From Bacteroidota bacterium (GTDB lineage Bacteria > Bacteroidota > Bacteroidia > Chitinophagales > Saprospiraceae): a stretch of DNA of 64,000 nt. Location: the NCBI GenBank assembly GCA_018222965.1, contig JAAEZH010000003.1:1-64000 (forward strand), in the 5' to 3' direction. Each line of letters opens with the position of its first letter. Positions within the stretch are counted from its first letter, which is position 1. Shown in pieces: positions 45,034 through 53,642 of this stretch. The notes beneath the pieces were generated by a model. It had not been told where the DNA came from, did not search any database, and saw nothing but the letters and a program-made list of their open reading frames with translations. A program made the translations under genes and the position numbers.

Positions 45034-46540
45034 TGGATGCTGTTTTTAGGGCCTGATAATCGACTTTTTGGGTGCTGGTTTGTGGCAGGGATTTCAAAAA
45101 CCTAAAAGAATCCGGAAGCATATACATCGGAATGTGTTTGAGACAGGCTTCTTTCAGTTCGAGTCCGCTGGGCGGATTTTCAGGGTCTTCCACACCCAGC
45201 CAGGCAATGACTTCGGTTTCTTCTTTCTCATTTGATCGGGCGATAACTCCGGCCTCAATAACAGAGGGATGGTGCGCGAGTGCCGACTCAATTTCGCCGA
45301 GTTCAATGCGATATCCCCGGCGTTTAACCATGCGATCTATCCGGCCGTTGAAGAGTAGATTCCCGGTGTCGTCTGTTGTAACGAGGTCTCCGGTCCGATA
45401 CCAGATACGATTGTCTTCATCTTGTATGAAGCTGGTACTTGTACGTTCCGGCCTGTTTAAGTATCCACGGGCTACCGATTCTCCGGTTATCAATAATTCA
45501 CCGGAAACTCCCGGGCCGGGTTTTTTAAGGCCATCATCGTCAATAGCACACTTAATATGTCTGCAGGCTTTTCCGATTGGGAAAGGGCTGGTCTGTGTTT
45601 CCGAAATCTGATCAGGTATGGGAAACCAGGTGACCACATTGGTTTCAGTGGGACCGTAAAGGTTGTAAAAGGCCACATTTGGCCATTTGCTTTTTAGTTG
45701 ACGAAGCGGCTCAATGGGGAAAACTTCTCCGGCAAAGTGAACGATGCGGAGGGAAGTGTGGTCATAGCGGTCTATTCGTCCATAGCTTAAAACCAATCGG
45801 AGCAGGGTAGGAGTAGCATAAAGGATGCTAATCTTAAATTGGTCGATCAGCATGGAGAGTAGCATGGGGTTTTTAGCTGCTTTTTGATCGATCAGGACCA
45901 AAGAACCTCCGGCAAGCAAGGATACATAAATGTCGTGGATGGAAAGATCGAAGTGAAACGGCGCAATGGAAGAAAAAACATCTTCTTGTGATACTGGAAA
46001 GGTATCCATACACCACTCAATAAAGCTCAGCGCATTCCTGTGCGTGATCAGTACGCCCTTGGGCTTCCCTGTAGAGCCGGATGTGTATAACATATACGCC
46101 AGATCTTCCGGGAGTTTCGGACCGGCCTCGTCATACGAAAAGCGGATTCGACGAAAGTCAAAACCCGGCACCTCCTCTACGATCAGGTCACCTGAAAATT
46201 GTTCCCTCATCGAATCGACTAATTGCGGTGCGATGAGCAGTGCGTCTGCCTGGCAATCAGACAGTATCAGGGCATTCCGGGTGGCTGGTGCATGGGTATC
46301 GAGTGGAACATAGGCATGTCCGCTTTCCAGGATGGAGAGGATGGCGGTCAGGCTTTCGCCGGATTTGGGAATAAGTACGCCAATGACCTGTTTGTCTTTG
46401 GCAGCTAATTGTGCAGCCAGCGATTGGGTGTTTTGCCAAAGCTGTGCATAGCTGAGAACCGATCCGTTGGGCTCCTGAACTGCCGGGCGATCCGAAAACT
46501 TTTGGAAAGAGCCTGATAATATTTCAGACAGATTCTGCAC
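45026..46540 (-). CDS. Stand-alone amino-acid adenylation enzyme (PltF/DltA-like)
   Basis: A 504-residue AMP-forming ligase that activates an amino acid and loads it on a carrier. YTSGSTGKPKG (A3), FHFDLSIHDIYVSLL (A4), YNLYGPTETNV (A5), GELLITGESVARGYL (A6), YRTGDL (A7), GRIDRMVKRRGYRIELGEIE (A8) and the A10 Lys in TSTQKVDYQAL are present. My hand-aligned specificity code reads D-L-H-Y-H-A-L-V-V-K, close to the proline code of PltF-type enzymes (D-L-L-Y-L-A-L-V-C-K from memory). There is no condensation or carrier domain. The GTG start overlaps the carrier stop by 1 base. Confidence 0.83.
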   Translation of the reverse strand: MQNLSEILSGSFQKFSDRPAVQEPNGSVLSYAQLWQNTQSLAAQLAAKDKQVIGVLIPKSGESLTAILSILESGHAYVPLDTHAPATRNALILSDCQADALLIAPQLVDSMREQFSGDLIVEEVPGFDFRRIRFSYDEAGPKLPEDLAYMLYTSGSTGKPKGVLITHRNALSFIEWCMDTFPVSQEDVFSSIAPFHFDLSIHDIYVSLLAGGSLVLIDQKAAKNPMLLSMLIDQFKISILYATPTLLRLVLSYGRIDRYDHTSLRIVHFAGEVFPIEPLRQLKSKWPNVAFYNLYGPTETNVVTWFPIPDQISETQTSPFPIGKACRHIKCAIDDDGLKKPGPGVSGELLITGESVARGYLNRPERTSTSFIQDEDNRIWYRTGDLVTTDDTGNLLFNGRIDRMVKRRGYRIELGEIESALAHHPSVIEAGVIARSNEKEETEVIAWLGVEDPENPPSGLELKEACLKHIPMYMLPDSFRFLKSLPQTSTQKVDYQALKTASND

Positions 46541-46788
46541 TAGCCTTTTTTAGCTTTCACAAATTCTTCGATCAGATTCAGTGTGTTTAGGTTATCCTGA
46601 TCTACTTCGTGTGGCTGAAATTGAAAGTTGAATTTTTCTTCCAAAAAAGCAACCAATTGCAGAGAAGAAATTGAATCTACAATCCCACTGCTGAGGAGAG
46701 GTGTTTCATCTTCAATGGGGCCGGTTTCGCTTTCATTTACGAAAGAATCCAACAGGAATTTTTTTACCTCCAATTTAATATTGTCCAT
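46540..46788 (-). CDS. Acyl/peptidyl carrier protein
   Basis: An 82-residue carrier. SGIVDSISSLQLVAFLEEKF holds the D-S-I motif with Ser39 for the 4'-phosphopantetheine arm; the flanking hydrophobic helices are as in PltL/DltC-type stand-alone carriers. It is the first gene of the leftward operon and tethers the substrate of the adenylation enzyme, dehydrogenase and halogenase. A phosphopantetheinyl transferase is not in the window. Confidence 0.86.
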   Translation of the reverse strand: MDNIKLEVKKFLLDSFVNESETGPIEDETPLLSSGIVDSISSLQLVAFLEEKFNFQFQPHEVDQDNLNTLNLIEEFVKAKKG

Positions 46789-46899
46789 AATGATTAACTA
46801 TAGAGACTATTAGAATTTATATTGATTATTTGGCAGGGCGGGTAAAGATACATCTCCGTATACATACCCGGCACAAATATGCTATTTTTTCGTCGATCA

Positions 46900-46927
46900 A
46901 CAACTTCCACAATAAAGTTGTAGCAAC
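46900..46927. promoter_or_regulatory. Overlapping inverted repeats in the divergent promoter region
   Basis: ACAACTT (46900-46906) and AAGTTGT (46915-46921) form one palindrome, and GTTGTAGCAAC (46917-46927) forms a second that shares bases with it. They lie midway in the 225-base gap between the carrier operon and the exporter operon. A leftward -7-like TATCTTTA is at 46850-46843. A shared regulator could use these sites. Confidence 0.4.
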
Positions 46928-47013
46928 TTCTAGGGGGAGTAATCCCGGTAAATTTCAAAGAAAAATCTACACCTTTGTATTTTGTCGAAACAGAAAAGGT
47001 TTCATTTTTAAAG

Positions 47014-47886
47014 ATGCAGAAGGACAACACAGGAATAGATCAGGTTTCGATAAGCCTGAAAGTGGAGCGCCCCCCGGGATTGCTGGGCAGTTGGAGGAAG
47101 ATTATACATAATATATCCCGCTACCGTTTCTTTCTGCGCCAACTGGTGCGCATTAATATGCTGGTGGGTTTTAAGAAGTCCTTCATTGGTCTCTTGTGGC
47201 TGTTTATCCTGCCGGTCATTGCTGTATTTGTCTGGATATTACTCCAGGGCGCAGGTATTGTGGATCCCGGTAAAACAGATATTCCCTATCCGGCTTATGT
47301 CCTGCTTTCCACCTCTATTTGGGGTTTTTTTATCGAGATATATCGCACGGTCAGTCAGGTGTTGTCGGGCAATGGGAAGATTATGATTATGACCAAGTTT
47401 CCCCATGAGGTACTGGTTGCCGAAAAGATCATCGTTCATCTGATCCGTTTTGCCATTCCGCTGGCAGTGAATCTGGTTGCACTCTTACTGTTTGGCATAA
47501 AATTCAGCTGGTTAAGTCTGCTGTTTCCATTTACGCTAATACCGCTTTTGTTGCTTGGAGTGTCTATTGGATTGATCGTGGCCCTACTGCGAGTTGTGGC
47601 GGTTGACATCAGCTCCCTGATCGATGAGTTTATGCGCTTCCTGATGTATCTCACGCCCATTGTGTATGCACCCCGGGTAGAAATTGGCTGGTTGTCGGGC
47701 ATAGTGGAATACAATCCGCTTACCTATCTAATTGGCTTTAGTCGGGATATACTTACTACGGGCAGTTTTTACGAACCGCAAAAGTATCTGATTTGGACCG
47801 GTATCAGTATTCTGTTTTTTATCGTGGTGGTTCGTTTCTTTTTTCGTGTTGAATCACGGATGTTGGAAAGGCTAATAAATAATTAA
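47014..47886 (+). CDS. Polysaccharide ABC exporter permease (Wzm-like)
   Basis: A 290-residue ABC-2 type membrane protein when started at the ATG at 47014 (a TTG at 46975 is the longer alternative). It has six transmembrane segments after an amphipathic N-terminus, with LVGFKKSFIGLLWLFILP near the first helix and the late EYNPLTYLIGFSRDIL, both typical of O-antigen/teichoic-acid exporters. With the ATPase 4 bases downstream it should export an undecaprenyl-linked glycan across the inner membrane. Confidence 0.85.
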   Translation: MQKDNTGIDQVSISLKVERPPGLLGSWRKIIHNISRYRFFLRQLVRINMLVGFKKSFIGLLWLFILPVIAVFVWILLQGAGIVDPGKTDIPYPAYVLLSTSIWGFFIEIYRTVSQVLSGNGKIMIMTKFPHEVLVAEKIIVHLIRFAIPLAVNLVALLLFGIKFSWLSLLFPFTLIPLLLLGVSIGLIVALLRVVAVDISSLIDEFMRFLMYLTPIVYAPRVEIGWLSGIVEYNPLTYLIGFSRDILTTGSFYEPQKYLIWTGISILFFIVVVRFFFRVESRMLERLINN

Positions 47887-47890
47887 TTGA

Positions 47891-48721
47891 ATGGATCAGG
47901 CTGAAAAAATACCACTATTGAGTTTGGAGGGTGTGTACAAAAAGTTTAGCACAGACATCCGTTCCAATATGGTGTACGGGATACGGGATCTTATTAGTAC
48001 ACCGAAGAATTACATGCACCTGCGCAAACGCGAGTTTTGGGCTTTGGATGATATCAACCTCAAACTTTATGAAGGCGAAATCGCCGGTGTCGTTGGAGCA
48101 AATGGTTCGGGCAAAACGACTCTGATGCGTATCATTTCGGGGATTTATCCGGCCAATGGCGGCAAAATCCTGATGGCTGGCGATAAAAAAGTGACAGCTG
48201 TTTTTGCCTTGCGAGCAGGGATGCAACAGTTATTTACCGGCCGGGAAAATGTATACATCAAAGGCTCCATGTATGGTATGAGCAAGGAGGAAATCGATGC
48301 TCAAATGACATTCATTGAGGAGTTTTCCGAGTTGGGCGACAAACTGGATCGCCCTTTTGGCAATTATTCTTCCGGTATGCGGGCACGTCTGGCCTATTCG
48401 ATTGCCCTGGCCACCGATCCCGATATTTTCATCATCGATGAAGCCCTGGCTGTGGGAGATTCTGTCTTTAAAGCCAAATGCTTTGACAACCTCAAGGACT
48501 TTGTAAAGCGGCCCGGAAAAGGGGTGTTGTTTGTGTCCAATAACATTAAAAAGGTCATGAAAATTGCTACCCGGATCATGGTCATGGATTTCGGGAAAAT
48601 GATCCTGCAGACCGATGATATCCAGGAGGGATTGTTGTATTACGTTCGAAATTGCCTCCGCCACCTCGATGACGAACAGATCGAATTGCGACTCAACCGG
48701 GTCCGGGATTACGACATGTAA
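47891..48721 (+). CDS. Polysaccharide ABC exporter ATPase (Wzt/TagH-like) with altered H-loop
   Basis: A 276-residue ATPase: VVGANGSGKTTLMRI (Walker A), FGNYSSGMRARLAYSIALA (signature), DIFIIDEALAVGD (Walker B and D-loop). The switch region reads VLFVSNNIKKV, with Asn where the H-loop His is expected (usually VSH). There is no C-terminal carbohydrate-binding domain, so it is the short, non-recognising form. The reduced H-loop could weaken hydrolysis. Confidence 0.86.
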   Translation: MDQAEKIPLLSLEGVYKKFSTDIRSNMVYGIRDLISTPKNYMHLRKREFWALDDINLKLYEGEIAGVVGANGSGKTTLMRIISGIYPANGGKILMAGDKKVTAVFALRAGMQQLFTGRENVYIKGSMYGMSKEEIDAQMTFIEEFSELGDKLDRPFGNYSSGMRARLAYSIALATDPDIFIIDEALAVGDSVFKAKCFDNLKDFVKRPGKGVLFVSNNIKKVMKIATRIMVMDFGKMILQTDDIQEGLLYYVRNCLRHLDDEQIELRLNRVRDYDM

Positions 48722-49363
48722 ATGGTCATCAATCACACATATCGATTTTGCTATTTTGCCATTCCCCGCACGGGGTCCAAAGCGGTGTCTAAAGTATTGC
48801 TAGAGTTGCCGGGCAGTGAAGAACGCCTGCCAATGCATCTGGGAGTGGAAGGATTTCTGGTCGATGCAACGGCCGATGAGAAAAGCTATTTTCGCTTTGC
48901 GAGTATCCGCAATCCGATGGATTCTGTGGTGAGCGCGTATTACAAAAAGAAAATGGATCACAACGGAAGATTCTCCCGGGGTACCTTCAAAAAAGGAAAA
49001 CCCATCGCGCCGCAAGCCTTGGAGGAGTATCGCTTTATTGTGGAGCATGACGCCGACTTTGCCACCTATTTTGCTGCTTTTTTTACGGAAGAATACCGAC
49101 GTCCCAAGCACGAAAATACGGTGGCAGCTATGAATGACCTCATCCGTTTTGAGAATCTGCAATCCGATTTTGAGCGCATTTGCAAGGCCTTGTCCATGCC
49201 CCGAATGGAGGTGCCCCATTACAACAAAACTGCCGGTCGAAAAAGAGATTTTATTCACTTGTATACTCCCGCCATTCGCCGAAAGGCAAAAAAAGTATTT
49301 GGACCAATAATGAATGATTGGGGCTATGAATTTCCGGAAGATTGGCAGGCTGTTACTGATTGA
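48722..49363 (+). CDS. Sulfotransferase family 2-like protein
   Basis: A 213-residue PAPS-dependent sulfotransferase: FAIPRTGSKAVSKVL is the 5'-phosphosulfate loop and FASIRNPMDSVVSAYY the 3'-phosphate site (Arg and Ser). It likely sulfates a sugar. The ATG follows the ATPase stop directly, so exporter and sulfotransferase are co-translated. Its end overlaps the convergent MBOAT-SGNH gene by 11 bases. It contains a copy of the dispersed TTCGCCGAA palindrome at 49275. Confidence 0.82.
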   Translation: MVINHTYRFCYFAIPRTGSKAVSKVLLELPGSEERLPMHLGVEGFLVDATADEKSYFRFASIRNPMDSVVSAYYKKKMDHNGRFSRGTFKKGKPIAPQALEEYRFIVEHDADFATYFAAFFTEEYRRPKHENTVAAMNDLIRFENLQSDFERICKALSMPRMEVPHYNKTAGRKRDFIHLYTPAIRRKAKKVFGPIMNDWGYEFPEDWQAVTD

Positions 49364-51863
49364 TCCTTTCCTGCAATTCTAAATCTTCTTTCCACTTTTT
49401 GTAAATACTCTCTGCGATCAATTTATGACCAAGGACACTTGGGTGCCGATCCCAGGGGCGAACACAAACCTCTTCTTTGGGGTACCCCTCATAAAGGTCA
49501 GACAGATCATAACTCAGGAAGCCAATACTTTCAGCAAATTCTGCCCATTTTTTATTTTCATTATTATGCGGGCTTTCGCCGAATGACGGTATGAATATCC
49601 AGAGGGGAATGATGTCTGCTTCCTGGCATTTTTCAGCTATTTGGGTCAGGCCCCAACGGATCAATTGTTGGCCATAGGGGCGTAGTTTTCGCTGTATGCT
49701 CTCATGGCTGTCATCAAGCTGAATATTGGCTGCCCGGCCAATGGAATCGAGAAATGTGTATTCCCCGGACCAGCCGTCCTTATAGAACAAAGTGAACTTT
49801 CGGATAGCCCGGCCTTCCTCATTTGGGTGGGCGGTGTAAATGACCATATCCGGATCAAAAGGCGGAATCTTTTGCTCAACCCGGGCAACCTGCTGCGGCA
49901 TGTGTGTGCCTGAAATGGCAAAGTTTAAGATTTCAATCTTTTCCGGATAGTCGAACAGCGGATCTCTGTTGAGCTTATCTTCCAATTGATTTTCAAAAGT
50001 CTCCAAATTGCTCACTCCCGAACCCATTTCTATGGAGGTGCCAAGCAGGGCGATCCGGAAAGTGCCGGCTGCTTTTTGAAGGGTGTAAGCACGGTCGCGA
50101 AGGCCAAATGAATTGGTTTCAAGTAAGGCTTCCTTAAACACAACGGAGGTGTCTGGCACCAGTCTTTTTTCGAGCAAATCCCCCGTTTCAATGATGATTC
50201 CGGTGGTGTTGAGTTTGTCCCAGTTGTCGGGTCTTTGGCGTTCCATATCCGGGACGGCTGAGCCAATATTGGTATTGACCACCAGGCTTTCATAATACCC
50301 CTGAAATAAACGCTCCTGATCGGCTTTGTTAAGTTGGGTTTCCAGAATGGGGTCCAACGAAAAAGGAATTGCCGGGGCGATTTTTTCGGTAACGGGCTTG
50401 CTGCCCAGAATCACCAGAATGCCCAAAATAGCCGAGCAGGAAAACAAAGACCGATTGGAGAGTCCATAGGTCTTGATCCTGGCCTGTTTATACTTTTGTT
50501 CGAGCAGCAGCAGCCCGCTTCCGATGAGTAAAGTAGCGATCAGAATCACCAGCAAAAGGCTGCATTCTCCAGGGGATGGCAAACCCGCCTGATTCAGAAG
50601 CCGCCACCAATTGGCCAAAGAATCGCTTATCCATATAGACCATAGGAATACAGTTGTCATAAATACAGCCAGGATGCCCGCTGCTTTTTTCAGGCTTTCG
50701 CGAAAGCCGGGAGCTCCGGAAGGAGATTTTTTGTTTTGTTGACGCCACTGACTCCAGGCCAGTAAAATGCCGAATGCGGTCCAGAAAATAAAGTCAGTCC
50801 ACCGGATTGGAAAGTTGCCTCGAATCCAAAACCACTGGAAGGAGTGCAGGAGCCAGTTGATAAAAAAGATGATGAGGGTGCTCAGGATCAGGGCACGGGC
50901 ATTTCGGTTTTTGAATCTGAAATACACCGGAAAAAAGAAGACCTTTTGTACAAAGTCCCGCCAGTAAATATTGATGCGTCGCCAGTAGACATTAAAATCG
51001 GAAGCCGTAAAGAAATTTGTAAATACCACCGGAAGATCAAATCCAAAAAGACAGATGATTCCAACCGATAAATGGAAGAAACCGGATAGGCGGATGATCA
51101 GCAAATAGGAGGCGATCATGAATTGCAACAGTGAGAATATACCTGAGATATCACCGGGAGCCGGGATCAGATAGGTATAGATCAGCCGGTAAATAAACAA
51201 ATGTGCCAGTCCCAGCAGGATCCACCGCAGTCCCTTTCGATAAATTTCTGCTGCCGGACGATTGTAGTAATTTCTCCTAAAGGTTTTCAGATCGACGACC
51301 GGAAAGATGAAAAACACCAGATTGGGCAGCAAAAAGAAGTAACAAAGACTGGTTACAAAATCCGGATGGTCCTCTTTGATTCGGGTTTCGTAGAGATAGA
51401 GCATCAACCGAAACATAAACAAGGCACCGAGCACCCGGATGGAGATTTTGTCGGCTCCTACGGGGATGATGTCGAGTTGTATGAGGGCCAGAATCAGGGT
51501 GATGCCAAGGATTAAAGCCAGGCGGATTCTGTATGGGGCCCGCATTCGACTAATGCCAATAATGGCAATACCTGTAGCGAGTACGATGAGAGCCGGCTTT
51601 AAGCCAAAGAGCAGAATTAAAGCTATGATATTCAGGGAAAACAAAAAGGCTTTCCGGTACTTGAAAGGAAGCCATGTATGTAAGGCAAATCCTCCGATTA
51701 CCAAAGGCATCAATACCGGAAGCTGAACCTCCGCTTCAATGTTAAATATGGAGATAAATAGTCCGCAGAGCGCCAGACAAATTAGTAATGGGAAAAACGC
51801 TCGCAGGTTCACCAGCGCGTTTGGCCGACTCGCTTCTTTATATATGTGGATGGCGTTTTCCAA
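49353..51863 (-). CDS. MBOAT acyltransferase fused to SGNH domain, copy 1
   Basis: An 836-residue protein when started at TTG 51863, which aligns MENAIHIYKE with the start of copy 3 (MREAIAIRES) and clears the upstream gene; the ATG at 51929 would overlap it by 61 bases. The first ~480 residues are polytopic with the MBOAT segment WRRINIYWRDF and the catalytic His in NWLLHSFQWFWIRGNFP. The C-terminal ~290 residues are SGNH-like: IALLGTSIEMGSGVSN (Ser in GTS) and WDRHPSVLGHKL (Asp-x-His). This probably acylates a surface glycan. It is the most diverged of the four copies. Confidence 0.83.
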   Translation of the reverse strand: MENAIHIYKEASRPNALVNLRAFFPLLICLALCGLFISIFNIEAEVQLPVLMPLVIGGFALHTWLPFKYRKAFLFSLNIIALILLFGLKPALIVLATGIAIIGISRMRAPYRIRLALILGITLILALIQLDIIPVGADKISIRVLGALFMFRLMLYLYETRIKEDHPDFVTSLCYFFLLPNLVFFIFPVVDLKTFRRNYYNRPAAEIYRKGLRWILLGLAHLFIYRLIYTYLIPAPGDISGIFSLLQFMIASYLLIIRLSGFFHLSVGIICLFGFDLPVVFTNFFTASDFNVYWRRINIYWRDFVQKVFFFPVYFRFKNRNARALILSTLIIFFINWLLHSFQWFWIRGNFPIRWTDFIFWTAFGILLAWSQWRQQNKKSPSGAPGFRESLKKAAGILAVFMTTVFLWSIWISDSLANWWRLLNQAGLPSPGECSLLLVILIATLLIGSGLLLLEQKYKQARIKTYGLSNRSLFSCSAILGILVILGSKPVTEKIAPAIPFSLDPILETQLNKADQERLFQGYYESLVVNTNIGSAVPDMERQRPDNWDKLNTTGIIIETGDLLEKRLVPDTSVVFKEALLETNSFGLRDRAYTLQKAAGTFRIALLGTSIEMGSGVSNLETFENQLEDKLNRDPLFDYPEKIEILNFAISGTHMPQQVARVEQKIPPFDPDMVIYTAHPNEEGRAIRKFTLFYKDGWSGEYTFLDSIGRAANIQLDDSHESIQRKLRPYGQQLIRWGLTQIAEKCQEADIIPLWIFIPSFGESPHNNENKKWAEFAESIGFLSYDLSDLYEGYPKEEVCVRPWDRHPSVLGHKLIAESIYKKWKEDLELQERINQ

Positions 51864-51868
51864 ATGAT

Positions 51869-52756
51869 CTATTTCTGTTGGCTGATGACCAGCCGGGCAT
51901 GAAGCATGTCTCTCCAGGATCTTTGCCACTCATCAAAACTCTGAGGGTATTCCGGATATTCGTCAAAGGAACGCAAAGCATGAGACGCTTCCCAGGGTTT
52001 TTTACGGGCAGTGTAATGTACTGCCTTACACCCGTCATAATCCACCCCATCCTGTTGTAAAATGTGCTCGCTTACCACAAATCGGTAATTCCAGGTACTG
52101 GAAACGATGCTGTAATTATCCCGAAACTGTTGGTTGATCAACATCTGATCGGAATGGCTGGAGGTGATGTGTTTAAAATGCTCCACATTGATCATATCGA
52201 CCATGGCCTGATAATTTTCGGGCGTTAATACGGAACGATCGATCATCATCATGCCGGAATTGAAGGTGTCGGTCCAGACCTCATCCAGTTTTTCCGCTTC
52301 TTTGGGAGAAACTTTGTGGAAGGTTTTTGGATCTCTTCGTTTGCCTTTGTAATAGTAAGCATCGCCACAGACCAGCAAGTTTCCTTTCTGTCGAAACAAG
52401 GATTTAAAGCTTCCGCGAATCAGAAAGTCGCTGTCCAGAAACAGCACCCGATCGTAGTCGTATAGCTTGAAGGCATTCAGTGAATAAAACTGCCCCTTGC
52501 GATGCTGAAAGCGATCGTATACCTCAGACAGTTTTTCCGTGCGTTCATGCAAAACGGGATCGACTTCCTCAAAACGAAAGCGCGGGAAATGGTCGAAGTA
52601 CTGTCGCTCCCCGGCACTCAAATCATTGGTGAAGACCACAATGTCTCCCTTAAACCAGGAATTGTGCTCCAGGAAAGAATGGAGCAAGACCAGTGTTCCG
52701 GACAGGAATCTCGAATCGCTTACGGTGGCCAGACAATATTTTTTTTGAAAGATCAT
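51869..52756 (-). CDS. Glycosyltransferase, GT8-like
   Basis: A 295-residue GT-A fold retaining transferase: LATVSDSRFLSGTLVLLHSF at the N-terminus, RVLFLDSDFLIRG with the DxD metal site, FNSGMMMIDRSVL and the C-terminal HYTARKKPW, the HxxGxxKPW-like metal/nucleotide motif of GT8. It lies 9 bases after the sulfotransferase gene (upstream on this strand). Confidence 0.83.
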   Translation of the reverse strand: MIFQKKYCLATVSDSRFLSGTLVLLHSFLEHNSWFKGDIVVFTNDLSAGERQYFDHFPRFRFEEVDPVLHERTEKLSEVYDRFQHRKGQFYSLNAFKLYDYDRVLFLDSDFLIRGSFKSLFRQKGNLLVCGDAYYYKGKRRDPKTFHKVSPKEAEKLDEVWTDTFNSGMMMIDRSVLTPENYQAMVDMINVEHFKHITSSHSDQMLINQQFRDNYSIVSSTWNYRFVVSEHILQQDGVDYDGCKAVHYTARKKPWEASHALRSFDEYPEYPQSFDEWQRSWRDMLHARLVISQQK

Positions 52757-52765
52757 AGCTGTATT

Positions 52766-53638
52766 CTAAGGGAGCATGGCTTCTACTTCCGAACGATCGT
52801 AAAATTGCCAGCAGGCATGATCGCGGGAAAGAAGCTTTTCACCCAGTCTTTTCATAATATCGGAATCGTATAATTTACTCCGGTTTTTGCTCTCCAGCGG
52901 ATACTCCAGATTGGCTGCTTCAGGTACAACAGTCTGGAGCGAGCGGCCATTGGTCTTAATCAAATCTTCGTATCGGATGATCGAACTTTCCGGCAGCTTC
53001 GTGTACTGCTCAAAGTACCACTGGAGTATGTGCAGTTGTTTTTCATACAGATCATCCATGGCTTCTAATTCCTTGTGCAACTTCGTATTCAACCATTCGG
53101 AAGCTCTGACCTCGCCCCGGGAGGCAGGTACATCCAGGCTGTTCCAACTGCCCAATACCGGGATTGGGTTACGGATCTGGGCAAAGAAGGGGTAAATAGC
53201 CCGAAGCTCATCCATCAGAATGGTAAAGGTGGCATTGTGCTTGATCCCCAGATAAAAGTCGGGATTCAGATCTTTGTCGATGGTGACCCGCTGTTTCTTG
53301 GCAATGGTTTTACGTCCTTTACCATCGGCAAAATTATTATCGGTAATGCCTTTTTTGGTAGCGCGGGCGATGGCCGTTTTTTCAGTCAGCAAGGTGTGCC
53401 TGTTTTCCTGGAAAAAAGTCCCTATGCCTTCGATGATATTCTCTTTGGTTCGCAAGCGCCCAATGCGTACAGGCTCGTTTAAAGCCACGGAGTTGGGAAT
53501 CTCCGTCAATAAAAAACAGGTGAGTGTCGTGCCGGATCGAGGTACCCCTGTCAGGATGATATTGCGATCAGAAAGATCCGGACCTTCCGTTTTTTTGCCA
53601 AACAGCTGTTGCAATTTTTGGAGTATGTTGCTTTGCAT
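52766..53638 (-). CDS. Sulfotransferase
   Basis: A 290-residue PAPS-dependent sulfotransferase: LTGVPRSGTTLTCFLLTEI holds the 5'-phosphosulfate loop, and FAQIRNPIPVLGSWNSLDVP the 3'-phosphate site. The start at 53638 (MQSNIL) is preferred because the longer frame to 53683 would overlap the next glycosyltransferase by 41 bases. The glycan acceptor is inferred from context only. Confidence 0.8.
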   Translation of the reverse strand: MQSNILQKLQQLFGKKTEGPDLSDRNIILTGVPRSGTTLTCFLLTEIPNSVALNEPVRIGRLRTKENIIEGIGTFFQENRHTLLTEKTAIARATKKGITDNNFADGKGRKTIAKKQRVTIDKDLNPDFYLGIKHNATFTILMDELRAIYPFFAQIRNPIPVLGSWNSLDVPASRGEVRASEWLNTKLHKELEAMDDLYEKQLHILQWYFEQYTKLPESSIIRYEDLIKTNGRSLQTVVPEAANLEYPLESKNRSKLYDSDIMKRLGEKLLSRDHACWQFYDRSEVEAMLP

Positions 53639-53642
53639 GAAA

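Noticed and set aside
45026-46788. A classical Dlt operon (DltA and DltC)
   Set aside because: The adenylation code does not look like the D-Ala pocket, the organism type lacks teichoic acid, and a PltE-like dehydrogenase and halogenase are in the same operon. The Dlt comparison is kept only as an analogy.
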